Below are positions 5,122 to 5,143 of a stretch of 5,143 bases of DNA, piece after piece (position 1 is the stretch's first letter; each line of letters begins with the position of its first letter). The stretch spans positions 1 through 5,143 of the forward strand of contig JAQGII010000342.1 in the NCBI GenBank assembly GCA_028291305.1, read 5' to 3'. The stretch is from Caulobacteraceae bacterium. Lineage in GTDB: Bacteria > Pseudomonadota > Alphaproteobacteria > Caulobacterales > Caulobacteraceae. Both the position numbers and the translations under genes were made by a program. The notes beneath the pieces were generated by a model that did no database searches, was not told where the DNA came from, and worked only from the letters and a program-made list of their open reading frames with translations.

Positions 5122-5143
5122 ATGGACTGGCGGAACGTCCGCT
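5122..5143 (+). CDS. Possible start of the next gene (partial)
   Basis: The ATG at 5122 opens a frame reading MDWRNVR up to the window edge. Its in-frame sequence is open back to the regulator stop without an earlier ATG, GTG or TTG. Only a weak purine-rich stretch (GAAAGCAAGA) precedes it. Seven residues cannot identify a family, and the call depends on sequence beyond the window. Confidence 0.35.

Overview
High-GC alphaproteobacterial chromosome, most likely Caulobacterales (Caulobacter/Phenylobacterium/Brevundimonas type). This is an inference. It rests on the strong GC bias at third codon positions, the fused CysN-CysC sulfate-activation enzyme, a Crp/Fnr-family regulator whose C-terminus ends in an ACECY-type motif, a free-standing receiver protein, and a near-consensus promoter of the alphaproteobacterial general stress sigma factor EcfG (SigT in Caulobacter). 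No mobile element, CRISPR array, tRNA or rRNA is visible.

Layout. Positions 1-52 appear to be the last 16 codons of an unidentified plus-strand gene. A 74-nt gap carries a GGAAC-N16-GGTT promoter and an imperfect palindrome, followed by a small DUF883/ElaB/YqjD-type membrane-anchored protein (127-576, +). It converges, with 8 nt between stops, on a single-domain response regulator (585-971, -). Upstream of that, on the same minus strand, lies the sulfate-activation operon: cysD (2947-3909) and cysNC (1055-2947), joined by a one-base TGATG stop/start overlap. A 324-nt divergent intergenic region (3910-4233) separates cysD from a Crp/Fnr-type regulator (4234-4965, +). The last 178 nt hold no complete gene; an ATG at 5122 may begin the next one.

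How the genes work together. CysD and the CysN half of CysNC form ATP sulfurylase (sulfate + ATP to APS, driven by GTP hydrolysis), and the CysC half phosphorylates APS to PAPS, so the operon supplies activated sulfate for assimilation or sulfation. The divergent regulator is positionally a candidate controller of the operon, but nothing in the protein proves it. The DUF883 protein fits a stress-induced envelope/ribosome-associated role through its EcfG-type promoter.

The genes themselves are ordinary. The less expected signals are regulatory: the EcfG-like promoter, a nested three-half-site palindrome before the Crp/Fnr gene, and four same-orientation ACAGGC motifs (two inside an exact 13-nt direct repeat) in the cysD/regulator intergenic region. 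I see no evidence for a wholly new multi-gene system here.
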